64,000 nt of DNA from assembly GCF_000424985.1 (NCBI RefSeq), contig NZ_AUKX01000013.1, positions 1-64,000 of the forward strand. Reading direction: 5' to 3'. Position 1 is the first letter of the stretch. The number at the start of each line of letters is the position of its first letter. The position numbers and the translations under genes are program-made. This stretch comes from Arenibacter latericius DSM 15913. GTDB lineage: Bacteria; Bacteroidota; Bacteroidia; Flavobacteriales; Flavobacteriaceae. The notes beneath the pieces were generated by a model. The model was not told the origin of the DNA and did not search any database. It worked only from the letters and a program-made list of their open reading frames with translations. This document shows, one piece after another, positions 1-7,747 of the stretch.

Positions 1-232
1 TATCTTCCATGTGTTTCTGTACATAAAAAATATAAAAATGCTTAAAGTTTTTAAAGCCGCTCACGTGATAGATAACTGAAATGGTCATCACCTCGCTACT
101 GGACATCCTACCGGGTCTATTTCTAGTCTTTTTGCCCTGTGTTAGAAGGTTTTGTCTTAGAGCAGGCTCAAAAACCTTAGAAAACTCATCAATATTGAAG
201 AAAATTTCAGTAATTTTATCATTGGAAATCAT
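1..232 (-). mobile_element. IS982-family transposase, N-terminal part (cut by window edge)
   Basis: Reading leftward from an ATG at 230-232, the frame stays open to the window edge and gives 77 residues. They carry the typical start of IS982-family transposases: a short helical start (MISNDKITEIF), then MSSSEVMTI, a hydrophobic stretch, and SGFKNFKHFY followed by QKHMED. IS982 transposases are about 290 residues, so only the first quarter is visible and intactness cannot be judged. The element's end should lie between about 240 and 330, before the glycosyltransferase stop codon, but I could not define a terminal inverted repeat because the other end is outside the window. The family assignment rests on motif recognition. 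Confidence 0.8.
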
Positions 233-329
233 GGCGGATAATTTAGTTAAATATTTGATTTTTAGACACTTAAATATACTAAATTTCCGCTTTTTCTATG
301 GTGTAAAAACCCAATAATATTCGAAATTC

Positions 330-1049
330 TTACGTCGAACTCAGGTTTACAATATGTTTTTTGTAGTAGTTGTTTAGCTTTTTGGGGCCGAAACCGAGAA
401 GGTTCTGTAGGTGAATCATTCCAAAGTGGTATAGTAGTCTTACCATTCCGAATTGCTCATATTTTCTTGCCGAAGTGATTACATATTGTGGTAATACCGT
501 AAATGTTGTGTTTTGATATAAGCGACCAATAAATTCGGTATCTTCATAAATAATATATTCTTCACTGTATCCCTGTATTTTTTGAAAGAGTTTTTTTTGA
601 ACAAATAAAGATTGATCCCCACCGCGACATAATTTGTGGTTTATTCTACTAAACCAAGCGAAAAACTGGAGGAACTTTTTTGAGGTGTCAAATTTCATCC
701 TAAAACAGCCCGCGTTAAAACCTTTGTTGATTGCGATTAAAATAAATTTATCATATCCCTTTGGGGGAAAGGTATCGGCGTGCAGAAAGTAAAGAATATC
801 CCCTGAAGCATGTAGTGCCCCTAGGTTCATTTGTTTGGCGCGGCCTTTATCTGATTTTAATACTGTGGCACCCTCGTTTTGCGCGATAGTTACTGTTTGG
901 TCGGTGCTGCCACCATCTACTACAATAATTTCTTTAACCGTTTGGGTGACGCTATTTTCATGAAGATATTTTAGAAGCCTAATAATGTTTGAGGCCTCAT
1001 TATATACTGGGATAATGATACTAATGCTGTAGGGGTTATTTAGCTTCAT
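330..1049 (-). CDS. Family 2 glycosyltransferase, arsenosugar-cluster type
   Basis: This 239-residue protein has a GT-A fold start: IIIPVYNE at residues 11-18, VDGGSTD at 44-50, KGRAKQMN at 68-75 and the metal-binding HAD (DxD equivalent) at 90-92, then GGDQ at 143-146. The KGRAKQMN block next to FLHAD is typical of the small transferases called transferase 2, rSAM/selenodomain-associated (TIGR04283), now annotated as arsenosugar-biosynthesis glycosyltransferases. It probably transfers a sugar in the cytoplasm to an arsenic-bearing ribose; acceptor and donor are inferred only from the cluster. Its start overlaps the end of the upstream DUF547 frame by 14 bases, which supports co-transcription. 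Length is normal, so the neighbouring IS has not truncated it. Confidence 0.85.
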   Translation of the reverse strand: MKLNNPYSISIIIPVYNEASNIIRLLKYLHENSVTQTVKEIIVVDGGSTDQTVTIAQNEGATVLKSDKGRAKQMNLGALHASGDILYFLHADTFPPKGYDKFILIAINKGFNAGCFRMKFDTSKKFLQFFAWFSRINHKLCRGGDQSLFVQKKLFQKIQGYSEEYIIYEDTEFIGRLYQNTTFTVLPQYVITSARKYEQFGMVRLLYHFGMIHLQNLLGFGPKKLNNYYKKHIVNLSST

Positions 1050-1790
1050 TTAGTGCCCAGTTGTAGTTTAAATATTTTATTCTAGTATTGGAATCTAGCT
1101 TTATCCTCGCGTATTTATTAATATAGTCAACCAAGGAACTCTCTTGAGTAAAATCTTTTTTAAACCATTTAAAAATTGCAGAAAGGGAAGCTTCATCGTT
1201 ACCTAGTACATTTCGTTTCTTATCATTTATAAAGTCTACTGCAGTTTGCTCTAGTAGTGCCTCCAAGTTAGACGATGTAAAGGCTTGGTTAACTAGTTTT
1301 GGACACGAATAGGACGCGCAATTAATGGCAAAATGAATACGGGGTTCGTTCATTTTTCGCAGTATTTTATGTTCTAAGTCTCCTAGCGAAAATATTTGAT
1401 CTCCTATAGCTACAAGTTTCTGCCCCCAAGGATTTCTGATGTCTTTTATGCTCTTTAGAGGATAATTATCTAAAATAAGACTCACGGTGGCCGCATTGTA
1501 AAGATTAATGTAATAGGCTAAATGTACTTGGCGGTTAGCATCTTCGGTAGGTTTATTATTTTTTAAATACCCTAGAACTGTATAAGACTAGCATGGTCTT
1601 TTTTGAAGCTCTTATAATTTACGTTACCACTTTTATCTACATGCTTTTGTAGTAAGTTATCCCAAAGTGAATGATTTAATTGCATCTTTGGTTTTGAACT
1701 GATATTTCCTAAAACCGACCCATTGGTCGCATTTTTGAAGAGTCCATTCAACAAAAATAGCAATAAGACAAAAGTGGATTTACGTAACAT
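1036..1790 (-). pseudogene. DUF547 protein, split by a one-base frameshift
   Basis: Two adjacent frames belong to one gene. The first (1790 to 1572) encodes a signal peptide and the DUF547 start, and ends LIQF-stop. The second is open from about 1587 and continues as LGYLKNNKPTEDANRQ, then HLAYYINLYNAATVS, the hallmark of DUF547, ending at 1036. Joining them with a -1 shift anywhere in 1572-1587 restores a protein of about 250 residues, the normal family size. There is no clear slippery heptamer, so a deletion or a sequencing error is more likely than programmed frameshifting. DUF547 proteins are exported, have no firmly known function, and are often encoded in arsenosugar clusters. The 3' end overlaps the glycosyltransferase start by 14 bases. 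Confidence 0.8.
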
Positions 1791-1850
1791 AATTTAAGAT
1801 TAACCCTAATTAGCGGTCGATAGGGCTATTACCTGTCTATTTATAAAACG

Positions 1851-2816
1851 TTAGCAACATCCACCTCCATTATAATGAAAAGTGCTTTCGCTAATATGTA
1901 TTTCTGCATTGCTCTTTTGTAAGGCAGCGGCTGTTTTGTCACAAACTGCTAGGGGCTGATTTTGCATTAATACATGGCCATCTTTATCATCAAAATATTC
2001 CTCGTCACCATAGTAGATAGCGGTCTTTCCTGTAAAAATACAAGGTCCGTCCTTTGGCATCGGATCTTTTATGGCGGCAATTTCAATGGACTCAATAAAG
2101 ATAAGCTCCTCTGTAGGATAATGATTTGGAGATAGCACTCGGTACGATTTTCTAGCTCTAATTTCTATGGTTCCAAAACCGGCATCGGTAAGTACTTTTA
2201 CATAATCTTTCAGTGGAATGCTCCCACTTAAGCAAAGTGCACGTAGGCGATCATCATTTCTAAGAGCGTCGTTCATAGGCTGCTCACATATAGGGTCGCT
2301 CATTACTAACCGACCGTGTGGTTTTAAAACACGATACATTTCGGAAACAGCTTTCTTTAAGTCTTCGGCCTTAAATATATTGAAGAGGCAGTTTTGTGCC
2401 GCTACATCTATACTTGCATCAGAAATAGGTAGGTTAAGTGCATCTCCTTTAATCAGGTTTACAAACTCGCTCTTAAACCACGGATTTTCTTTTTCTGCTA
2501 CTTCAAAATTTTTGCGAGATGCTTCAAGCATTTCATCAACAATATCTACGCCAATTATACCTCCTTCTTGTCTGGAGAAGTAAGCGAACTGAAGTAATTC
2601 CATGCCTCCACCAACACCCACATAAAGAACTTTTGGGTTATTAATGAGGTCTTGTGCAGAAATAGTACTCCCACATCCATAATTCATTTCTTGCATTATT
2701 TTTGGGATGGAAAGTCCAGGAAATTGCCAAATGGGGTTGGTAGTGCAGCAAAGACCAACATCTGGGGTTAATGCGGCGTCCTTATATAGTTCGTTAGTTG
2801 CATTTAAATAGCTCAT
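1851..2816 (-). CDS. arsM: Arsenite methyltransferase, arsenosugar type
   Basis: The 321-residue protein is a class I SAM-dependent methyltransferase. The SAM loop VGVGGGME is at about residues 66-73, the acidic residue after strand 2 is in GVDIVDEM (89-96), and MYRVLKPHGRLVMSDP spans about 160-175. Cysteines at 23/24, 48, 143, 177 and 195 include candidates for the arsenite-binding thiols; the protein ends GGGCC (317-321), a Cys pair seen in this subfamily. ArsM methylates As(III) using SAM, producing the dimethylated arsenic that the radical SAM enzyme ArsS adenosylates in arsenosugar synthesis. A 164-bp gap separates it from the PNP gene upstream, so it may have its own promoter. Generic methylation for detoxification is the alternative role. 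Confidence 0.88.
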   Translation of the reverse strand: MSYLNATNELYKDAALTPDVGLCCTTNPIWQFPGLSIPKIMQEMNYGCGSTISAQDLINNPKVLYVGVGGGMELLQFAYFSRQEGGIIGVDIVDEMLEASRKNFEVAEKENPWFKSEFVNLIKGDALNLPISDASIDVAAQNCLFNIFKAEDLKKAVSEMYRVLKPHGRLVMSDPICEQPMNDALRNDDRLRALCLSGSIPLKDYVKVLTDAGFGTIEIRARKSYRVLSPNHYPTEELIFIESIEIAAIKDPMPKDGPCIFTGKTAIYYGDEEYFDDKDGHVLMQNQPLAVCDKTAAALQKSNAEIHISESTFHYNGGGCC

Positions 2817-2980
2817 GGAAATTGTATTAGGGTTCAGCGGTTAAATTGTTTTTATATTCCGCTATTTTTGTTAATCAATTTATTCGTCGTTATTATTTTT
2901 AATAGCTTTCTTGATCAGGACATATTATTTTCATTAGTGTTAACCTAAATCGGGGAATGCATATTAATCTGAATGCTTTT

Positions 2981-3802
2981 TTAAATTTCCTTAATTAGTT
3001 CACGGAATAACTTTATCATTTTAGGTTCTGTGTTAGCAGCAATCTCAATAATTTCTTCAATGTTTACCGGTTGTAAGTTTTCAGGATTACACTCGTCTGT
3101 CAAAACGGAGACAGCAACTACTGGCAATTTTAAATGGTTGGCTACAATAACTTCGGGAACGGTACTCATGCCTACAGCATCGGCCCCCATCATTTTTAGC
3201 ATTCGGTATTCTGCTTTGGTTTCTAACTGAGGACCCAGAACGGAAACATAAACACCTTGGCGAAGAGTTATTTTTTCTTGCTCTGCTATTGTTATAAGTT
3301 TTTGGCGCATTTCAGGATCATAAGGCTCACTCATATCTGTAAATCGATTGCCAAATTCTCCAACGTTTTTAAAGGCTAAAGGGGATCCTCCCTGCAAATT
3401 AATATGATCTTCAAGGAGCATGATATCGCCCTTTTTGTAATCTAAATTAATAGCACCGGCTGCGTTGGAGATAAAAAGTTTCTTTATGCCTAAGCGCTGC
3501 ATTACTCTAATTGGATAGGTCACATCTACTGAATCGTACCCCTCATATAAATGGAATCTGCCCTGCATTACTACTACTTTTCTCCCCTCTAAAATTCCAA
3601 AAATCAATTTTCCGGCATGGAATTCCACAGTGGCCAATGGGAAATAGGGAATGTGGTTATAAAAGGCTTCAATAGGATTTTCAATATCCTCGACCAATTT
3701 CCTTAAACCTGTGCCTAGAACTACACCAATTTCTGGTTTGTCGAATCCTTTTTCAATAAGGTACTCTACGGATTCGTTCAATTGTTTGCTTGTCATATAC
3801 AA
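2981..3802 (-). CDS. Purine-nucleoside phosphorylase, trimeric type
   Basis: At 273 residues this matches trimeric PNPs. The phosphate loop VLGTGL is at 28-33, QGRFHLYEGY at 80-89, SNAAGAINL at 112-120, GPQLETKAE at 190-198 (the base-contacting Glu is E194) and the nucleoside-binding MSTVPEVI at 212-219. Such enzymes split purine nucleosides with phosphate in the cytoplasm. Where human PNP has Asn243, this protein has Asp236 (SVLTDEC), a change that favours 6-aminopurines such as adenosine, though Asp may be common in Bacteroidota homologues. It starts 2 bases after the TIGR04282-type transferase, so the two are co-translated. In this cluster it probably removes adenine from an arsenic-bearing deoxyadenosine; general purine salvage is possible. 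ATG codons at 3802 and 3796 are both usable. Confidence 0.85.
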   Translation of the reverse strand: MYMTSKQLNESVEYLIEKGFDKPEIGVVLGTGLRKLVEDIENPIEAFYNHIPYFPLATVEFHAGKLIFGILEGRKVVVMQGRFHLYEGYDSVDVTYPIRVMQRLGIKKLFISNAAGAINLDYKKGDIMLLEDHINLQGGSPLAFKNVGEFGNRFTDMSEPYDPEMRQKLITIAEQEKITLRQGVYVSVLGPQLETKAEYRMLKMMGADAVGMSTVPEVIVANHLKLPVVAVSVLTDECNPENLQPVNIEEIIEIAANTEPKMIKLFRELIKEI

Positions 3803-3804
3803 TA

Positions 3805-4416
3805 TTATTTTTTTAAAAAAGGTTTAAAAACTGCTATGTCTTTTATGTCCTCATAGTAGTCAATATCATTCTTAGGAGACAACAGAAAATACTTTTCATC
3901 TCTTAGATGGTCTAAAGTTTTTTTTAGTACGGTATCTGTCCCCCATGCCTTACCCTTAAATAATTTTGGGTTAAATTTTTTCATTCCCATTAGGTAGTAG
4001 CCGCCGTCCAAAGCAGGTCCTACTACATAATCATTGGTATCTAGAAAATTAAAAGCATCGGCAATTTCGTTTTCTTTTAGGTCGTACATATCGCTGCCAA
4101 TTATTATAATCTTCTCGTAACCAGTATCAAAACCATCCTTAAAAGCGTTGGCCATTCGTTCGCCTAAATCTATTCCTCGCTGCTGTATTTTTCTATAGTG
4201 AGAAGAGTCCCAATAATCATCTTTACCAATGTAGTCGGAGTAGCATACCCATTTATCTACTTTTAAGTCTTTGGTTATATTTTGTGTATGTAAAAGTAAG
4301 AATTTGTAGATATCCAATGCGTTTTTATCACCAATACTAGCGGCCAGCCTTGTTTTGCATTTGCCAAGGATAGGGTTGCGGGTAAATATTAAAAGTAGGT
4401 TTTTGCTATTTGTCAT
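3805..4416 (-). CDS. CofC-like nucleotidyl/glycosyltransferase (DUF2064)
   Basis: This 203-residue protein starts LLLIFTRNPILGKCKTRLA (residues 8-26), the nucleotide-binding signature of DUF2064 / TIGR04282 (transferase 1, rSAM/selenodomain-associated). It continues with IIIGSDMYDL and GPALDGGYYLMGM, the metal-binding and substrate loops of the CofC/MobA-like fold. Family members occur with TIGR04283 glycosyltransferases, ArsM and ArsS in arsenosugar clusters; the exact reaction is not established. It lies 2 bases upstream of PNP and about 60 bases downstream of the rhodanese gene on the same strand. Length is normal and no residues look damaged. Confidence 0.85.
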   Translation of the reverse strand: MTNSKNLLLIFTRNPILGKCKTRLAASIGDKNALDIYKFLLLHTQNITKDLKVDKWVCYSDYIGKDDYWDSSHYRKIQQRGIDLGERMANAFKDGFDTGYEKIIIIGSDMYDLKENEIADAFNFLDTNDYVVGPALDGGYYLMGMKKFNPKLFKGKAWGTDTVLKKTLDHLRDEKYFLLSPKNDIDYYEDIKDIAVFKPFLKK

Positions 4417-4479
4417 AGAGTAGCATATTTTTTTTGATTGTGTTAATGAATTTGATGTATAAAAAAGTGTTTTTAGGGT

Positions 4480-4986
4480 TTAGAATTCATCTTTATTATA
4501 CGCTTTCTTTCCATTAGTAAGTAGGTTGCCCCAGTGTTTATTGTAAACATGTACGCTGTCGGTTGCGTGACCTTTGGAATTGTATACTAGGTTGCCTTTA
4601 TTTTTCCAATCGAAGATGCCGCCGTATAAATTCAGTACTTGTGAATATCCTAATTTTATGAGTTTTTCACCTATTTTTTCGGATCGTACTCCAATGGAAC
4701 AATAAACTACAATTGGGGTGTTTTTATTTGGGATTAGGTCTTGGATTTTTGATGCGTTAAAATCTTTATATCCTATCCATACTGCTCCTGGAAGTCTGCT
4801 TACGGCATACTCCTGATTTCCTCTAGCGTCTAATAGGATGAAGTGAGGTTGGAGGTTAAGTTCATCGTTGGTAATGTAGGGGACGCTGTGCTTGTTTAAT
4901 TTTTGCAGGGTGTTTTCTATGTCTTGCTGACCATGGCTATTAAAATAGCAAATAAAGAATGCAGCAAGTGGTAATAAAATTTTCAT
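4480..4986 (-). CDS. Exported rhodanese-domain protein
   Basis: From the ATG at 4984-4986 the protein has 168 residues and opens with a signal peptide (MKILLPLAAFF...), so this start is preferred over an in-frame ATG at 5010 that would add eight polar residues in front. A single rhodanese domain follows: LLDARGNQEY, then LPGAVWIG, and the active-site loop YCSIGVRS with the catalytic Cys at residue 96 (104 from the longer start). Rhodaneses move sulfane sulfur or act on thiols; this one should work in the periplasm. It is the first gene of the arsenosugar-type run and could deal with thiolated arsenic, but that is only inferred from position. Confidence 0.85.
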   Translation of the reverse strand: MKILLPLAAFFICYFNSHGQQDIENTLQKLNKHSVPYITNDELNLQPHFILLDARGNQEYAVSRLPGAVWIGYKDFNASKIQDLIPNKNTPIVVYCSIGVRSEKIGEKLIKLGYSQVLNLYGGIFDWKNKGNLVYNSKGHATDSVHVYNKHWGNLLTNGKKAYNKDEF

Positions 4987-5106
4987 TGTAAGGTCTATGT
5001 CAATTAACAAATATACTAAACCTACTTGCCATTACATATTTCAATTTTATTGTGATTTAATGGAATTGCTTTATTGTAAAGTTACTAGGTAAGAGATATG
5101 TTATAA

Positions 5107-5229
5107 AAGAGGGAAATAATTGCCTCGGCGGAATCCTTCAACGCAAAAATTAAAGCGTTCAGGGCACAGTTCAGAGGGGTAAAAAATGTAGAATTCTTCC
5201 TTTACAGATTAACCACAATTTTTGCATAA
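5107..5229 (+). pseudogene. Remnant of an ISL3/ISAon1-type transposase (C-terminus only)
   Basis: From 5107 the plus strand reads KREIIASAESFNAKIKAF, then RAQFRGVKNVEFF and LYRLTTIFA before TAA at 5227-5229. A run of this kind is the conserved C-terminal end of ISL3/ISAon1-like DDE transposases of Bacteroidota, which includes the last catalytic Glu in AESFNAK. A stop codon (5104-5106) lies directly upstream in frame and no start or earlier domain is present, so only about 40 residues of a protein of several hundred survive. It is a degraded insertion and not an active element. Confidence 0.75.
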
Positions 5230-5277
5230 ACACAATAATTGGTCATGATCCTTAAACACAACAATTAGTCATGATCC
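5228..5277. repeat. Tandem 26-base near-repeat at a dead transposon end
   Basis: Two copies lie head to tail: AAACACAATAATTGGTCATG... at 5228-5251 and AAACACAACAATTAGTCATG... at 5254-5277. Both end GATCC and they differ at two positions. The repeat starts at the stop codon of the transposase remnant, so it probably includes the former element end or subterminal transposase-binding sites. Confidence 0.65.
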
Positions 5278-5488
5278 GTTTTTTAAATCTGGTGTTTCTC
5301 CAGTATAGAACCGGTCCGTTGTTTTACTATGAATTATGTAAAGGAAGTGTTCAACGTGCTCCATATAGGAATATATGAAAAATGTCAAACTAATTTAGGA
5401 GGTCTTTCATTTTGATCTATAATAAATCTCAAATACTCGGAATGATATTCATTGGATCTATTAAATTAGTGAAGAAACAAAGTAAAAA

Positions 5489-5519
5489 TAAAAAAGCCCT
5501 TGAAAATCAAGGGCTTTTG
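5489..5519 (-). terminator. Rho-independent terminator after tRNA-Phe
   Basis: On the minus strand a stem of AAAGCCCTTGA with its complement closes a short AT loop and is followed by TTTTTTATTTT. It lies directly downstream of the tRNA-Phe 3' end and suits termination of that transcript. Confidence 0.8.
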
Positions 5520-5522
5520 AGG

Positions 5523-5595
5523 TGGTGCCTCCAGGAATCGAACCAGGGACACATGGATTTTCAGTCCATTGCTCTACCAACTGAGCTAAGGCACC
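5523..5595 (-). tRNA. tRNA-Phe (GAA)
   Basis: The minus strand folds into a complete 73-nt cloverleaf. The acceptor stem is GGTGCCT with AGGCACC, the D arm GCTC-AGTTGGTA-GAGC, the anticodon stem ATGGA with TCCAT around loop CTGAAAA (anticodon GAA, Phe), and the T arm CCTGG-TTCGATT-CCTGG, with discriminator A. The CCA end is not fully encoded (ACC then T), as is common in this phylum. Its terminator follows directly. Confidence 0.97.
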
Positions 5596-5697
5596 AATTG
5601 CTGTTAGCGGGTGCAAATATATATTCAATTTTAATATATACAAACAAAAATGTAAAAAAAGGTAGATCTTTTTTTACATTTTTTTAATCTTTGTGAT

Positions 5698-6426
5698 ATG
5701 AACTTAATTATCGATGCGGGTAATACCCTAGTAAAAATGGCGGTTTTCAGAGGTGAGGACATAGTGTTTGAGCAGAAAATTCCTTTGAAAGATTTTGCCA
5801 AAAATGTAAGAACTATTTTCTCCGAGTACAGAAGTATTCAAGATGCTATACTTTCAACTGTAGGAGCTTTATCGCAGGCAGAGATAGACATGGTGTCTGT
5901 TTTTTGTCGTGTGCATGTATTGAGTCAAGATACTAAAATTCCTTTTAAAAACTCCTACGCTACCCCTCATACTCTTGGAGTGGATCGTATTGCTTTGGCA
6001 ACAGCAGCATTTTATCATAATCCTAATGGGAATACTTTGGTGATAGATGCAGGTAGTTGTATTACTTATGATATTGTTAATGATTATGGAGAGTATTTGG
6101 GGGGTGCTATCTCACCAGGACTTGTCATGAGGTATAAGGCCTTACACGCCCAAACAGCAAAATTACCCCTCTTAAAACAAGAGGATGTCATTGATTTTAT
6201 TGGGAATACTACCGAAACGAGTATTCATAGTGGGGTGGTTAATGGAATTTGTAATGAAATTGATGGTGTAATTTCACAATATCAAAGTAGATTTGCAGAT
6301 TTAACAGTTATTTTAACAGGCGGGGATGCGCTATTTTTGTCAAAACGATTAAAAAATACCATATTTGCGCATTCTAATTTTCTCCTGTTGGGGTTAAATC
6401 ATTTGCTAGAATTCAACAAACGCTAG
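5698..6426 (+). CDS. coaX: Type III pantothenate kinase
   Basis: This 242-residue cytoplasmic enzyme phosphorylates pantothenate, the first step to coenzyme A. The ASKHA-fold motifs are all present: phosphate-1 loop DAGNT at 6-10, substrate-binding GVDR at 94-97, VIDAGSCITYD at 115-125 and GGAISPG at 135-141. Family length is 240-260. It is the first gene of a plus-strand run of envelope genes; the next start codon directly abuts its TAG stop. Confidence 0.95.
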   Translation: MNLIIDAGNTLVKMAVFRGEDIVFEQKIPLKDFAKNVRTIFSEYRSIQDAILSTVGALSQAEIDMVSVFCRVHVLSQDTKIPFKNSYATPHTLGVDRIALATAAFYHNPNGNTLVIDAGSCITYDIVNDYGEYLGGAISPGLVMRYKALHAQTAKLPLLKQEDVIDFIGNTTETSIHSGVVNGICNEIDGVISQYQSRFADLTVILTGGDALFLSKRLKNTIFAHSNFLLLGLNHLLEFNKR

Positions 6427-7701
6427 ATGGTCAAAAATTTTATAATTGCATTTTTATGCGTAACTTCGGTTAGCATTCAAGCCCAGAAAAATACGGTATC
6501 TCCATATTCTTATTTCGGTATAGGGGATTTAAGGGCGACCAATTCGGTGGAAAACAATATGATGGGAGGTTTAAGTGTATATGGAGATAGTATCCATATC
6601 AATTTAAATAACCCTGCTGCCTATAGTAAGTTGGGTTTAACGACTTATACTGCAGGGCTTTCAAGGAATGAATATAGTTTTAAGACGAATACCGCTAAGG
6701 AAAATGCTTCTGTATCTAATTTGGATTATTTGTCTCTTGGCTTTAGTTTAGGTAGGAAAGTGGGTCTTGGTTTTGGTATTATGCCTTATTCTTCGGTAGG
6801 ATATAATTTTCAGTCGGAAAGAACGCCAGCTGGTCAGGGAACAATTAAAGAATCGTATACCGGGTCAGGAGGAGTTAACCGGGTATATCTTTCCTTGGGA
6901 TTTGAAGTTTTTAAGAATGTGAGTTTAGGAGTGACTTCTAATTTTAATTTTGGAAATCAGGAAAGTAGTGGTATTCAGGCTATTGAAGGGGTTCAGCTAG
7001 GTTCTTTTAATAGGGTGAGTTCTAGAATAAATGGTTTCGATTTTAATTTTGCACTTAATTATACTCCTAAGATAGATGAGAAGCATACGCTATTTACTAG
7101 TGTAATCGTAAATACCCAAGCGAATCTAATTTCTAGAAATACACGTACTATAGGTTCCTTCTCTACTGCAAACGGTATGGATGTAGAAGTTGTAGAAGTT
7201 GATTTAGAAAGACAAGGGCTTGCAAGGACAGGTGTTCAAATACCTACTACAACCACTTTGGGACTTGGTTATGGACAGGATAAAAAGTGGTTTTTAGGAG
7301 CGGAATACAGTTTTCAGGAAATGAGTAAATTTGAAAATGAGTTGTCGCCTTCTAATAATTTAGTGTATCAAGATGCTAATACTATAAGGTTTGGAGGATA
7401 TTATATTCCGGAATATACTTCGTTTACAAGCTATCTGAAACGAGTGGTATATAGGGCGGGAGCAAAGGTGTCAACTTCAGGAATTGTGGTAGATAATAAA
7501 GAAATAAATGATTTTGGCATAACTTTTGGTTTAGGTTTACCGCTGGGTCAAGGAAGTAATTTTTCCAACGTAAATATTGGTTTCGAACTTGGTAAAAGAG
7601 GAACCAAATATGGTGATTTGGTTGAGGAGAATTATTTCAAGGTCAATTTAGGACTATCATTGAACGATCTAGATTGGTTTAAAAAGCGTAGAATTAACTA
7701 A
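6427..7701 (+). CDS. Predicted outer membrane beta-barrel protein
   Basis: The 424-residue product starts with a signal peptide (MVKNFIIAFLCVTSVSIQAQ). The mature part begins with SPYSYFGIGDLR and has many alternating amphipathic strands with Gly and aromatic residues, a barrel pattern resembling the FadL/OmpP1-like proteins common in Bacteroidota. It begins directly after the coaX stop codon and is followed by a secreted TPR protein and LptC, so it belongs to an envelope-assembly operon. Substrate and exact family are not recognised. Confidence 0.7.
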   Translation: MVKNFIIAFLCVTSVSIQAQKNTVSPYSYFGIGDLRATNSVENNMMGGLSVYGDSIHINLNNPAAYSKLGLTTYTAGLSRNEYSFKTNTAKENASVSNLDYLSLGFSLGRKVGLGFGIMPYSSVGYNFQSERTPAGQGTIKESYTGSGGVNRVYLSLGFEVFKNVSLGVTSNFNFGNQESSGIQAIEGVQLGSFNRVSSRINGFDFNFALNYTPKIDEKHTLFTSVIVNTQANLISRNTRTIGSFSTANGMDVEVVEVDLERQGLARTGVQIPTTTTLGLGYGQDKKWFLGAEYSFQEMSKFENELSPSNNLVYQDANTIRFGGYYIPEYTSFTSYLKRVVYRAGAKVSTSGIVVDNKEINDFGITFGLGLPLGQGSNFSNVNIGFELGKRGTKYGDLVEENYFKVNLGLSLNDLDWFKKRRIN

Positions 7702-7747
7702 AAATAACTACATTAACCACTATTATATTATTAAAATATACAGACAG

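Larger units (their letters stand above)
5011..5522. other. Gene-free stretch holding transposon debris
   Basis: This 512-base stretch separates the arsenosugar cluster from tRNA-Phe. It contains a transposase remnant at 5107-5229, a tandem 26-base repeat at 5228-5277 and the tRNA terminator near 5489-5519. Between about 5280 and 5485 I see nothing convincing: no coding pattern, no tRNA and no strong hairpin. An open frame at 5412-5687 runs through the tRNA in the antisense direction and is not a gene. Confidence 0.6.

Noticed and set aside
81-317. Open frame of 78 codons on the plus strand
   Set aside because: It lies antisense to the IS982 transposase start, whose protein motifs are recognisable; the plus-strand frame has none.
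1572-1600. Programmed -1 frameshift in the DUF547 gene
   Set aside because: No X-XXY-YYZ slippery heptamer or downstream structure is clear, so a mutation or sequence error is preferred.
5412-5687. Open frames on both strands across 5412-5687
   Set aside because: They run through the tRNA-Phe gene and its terminator and encode nothing recognisable.
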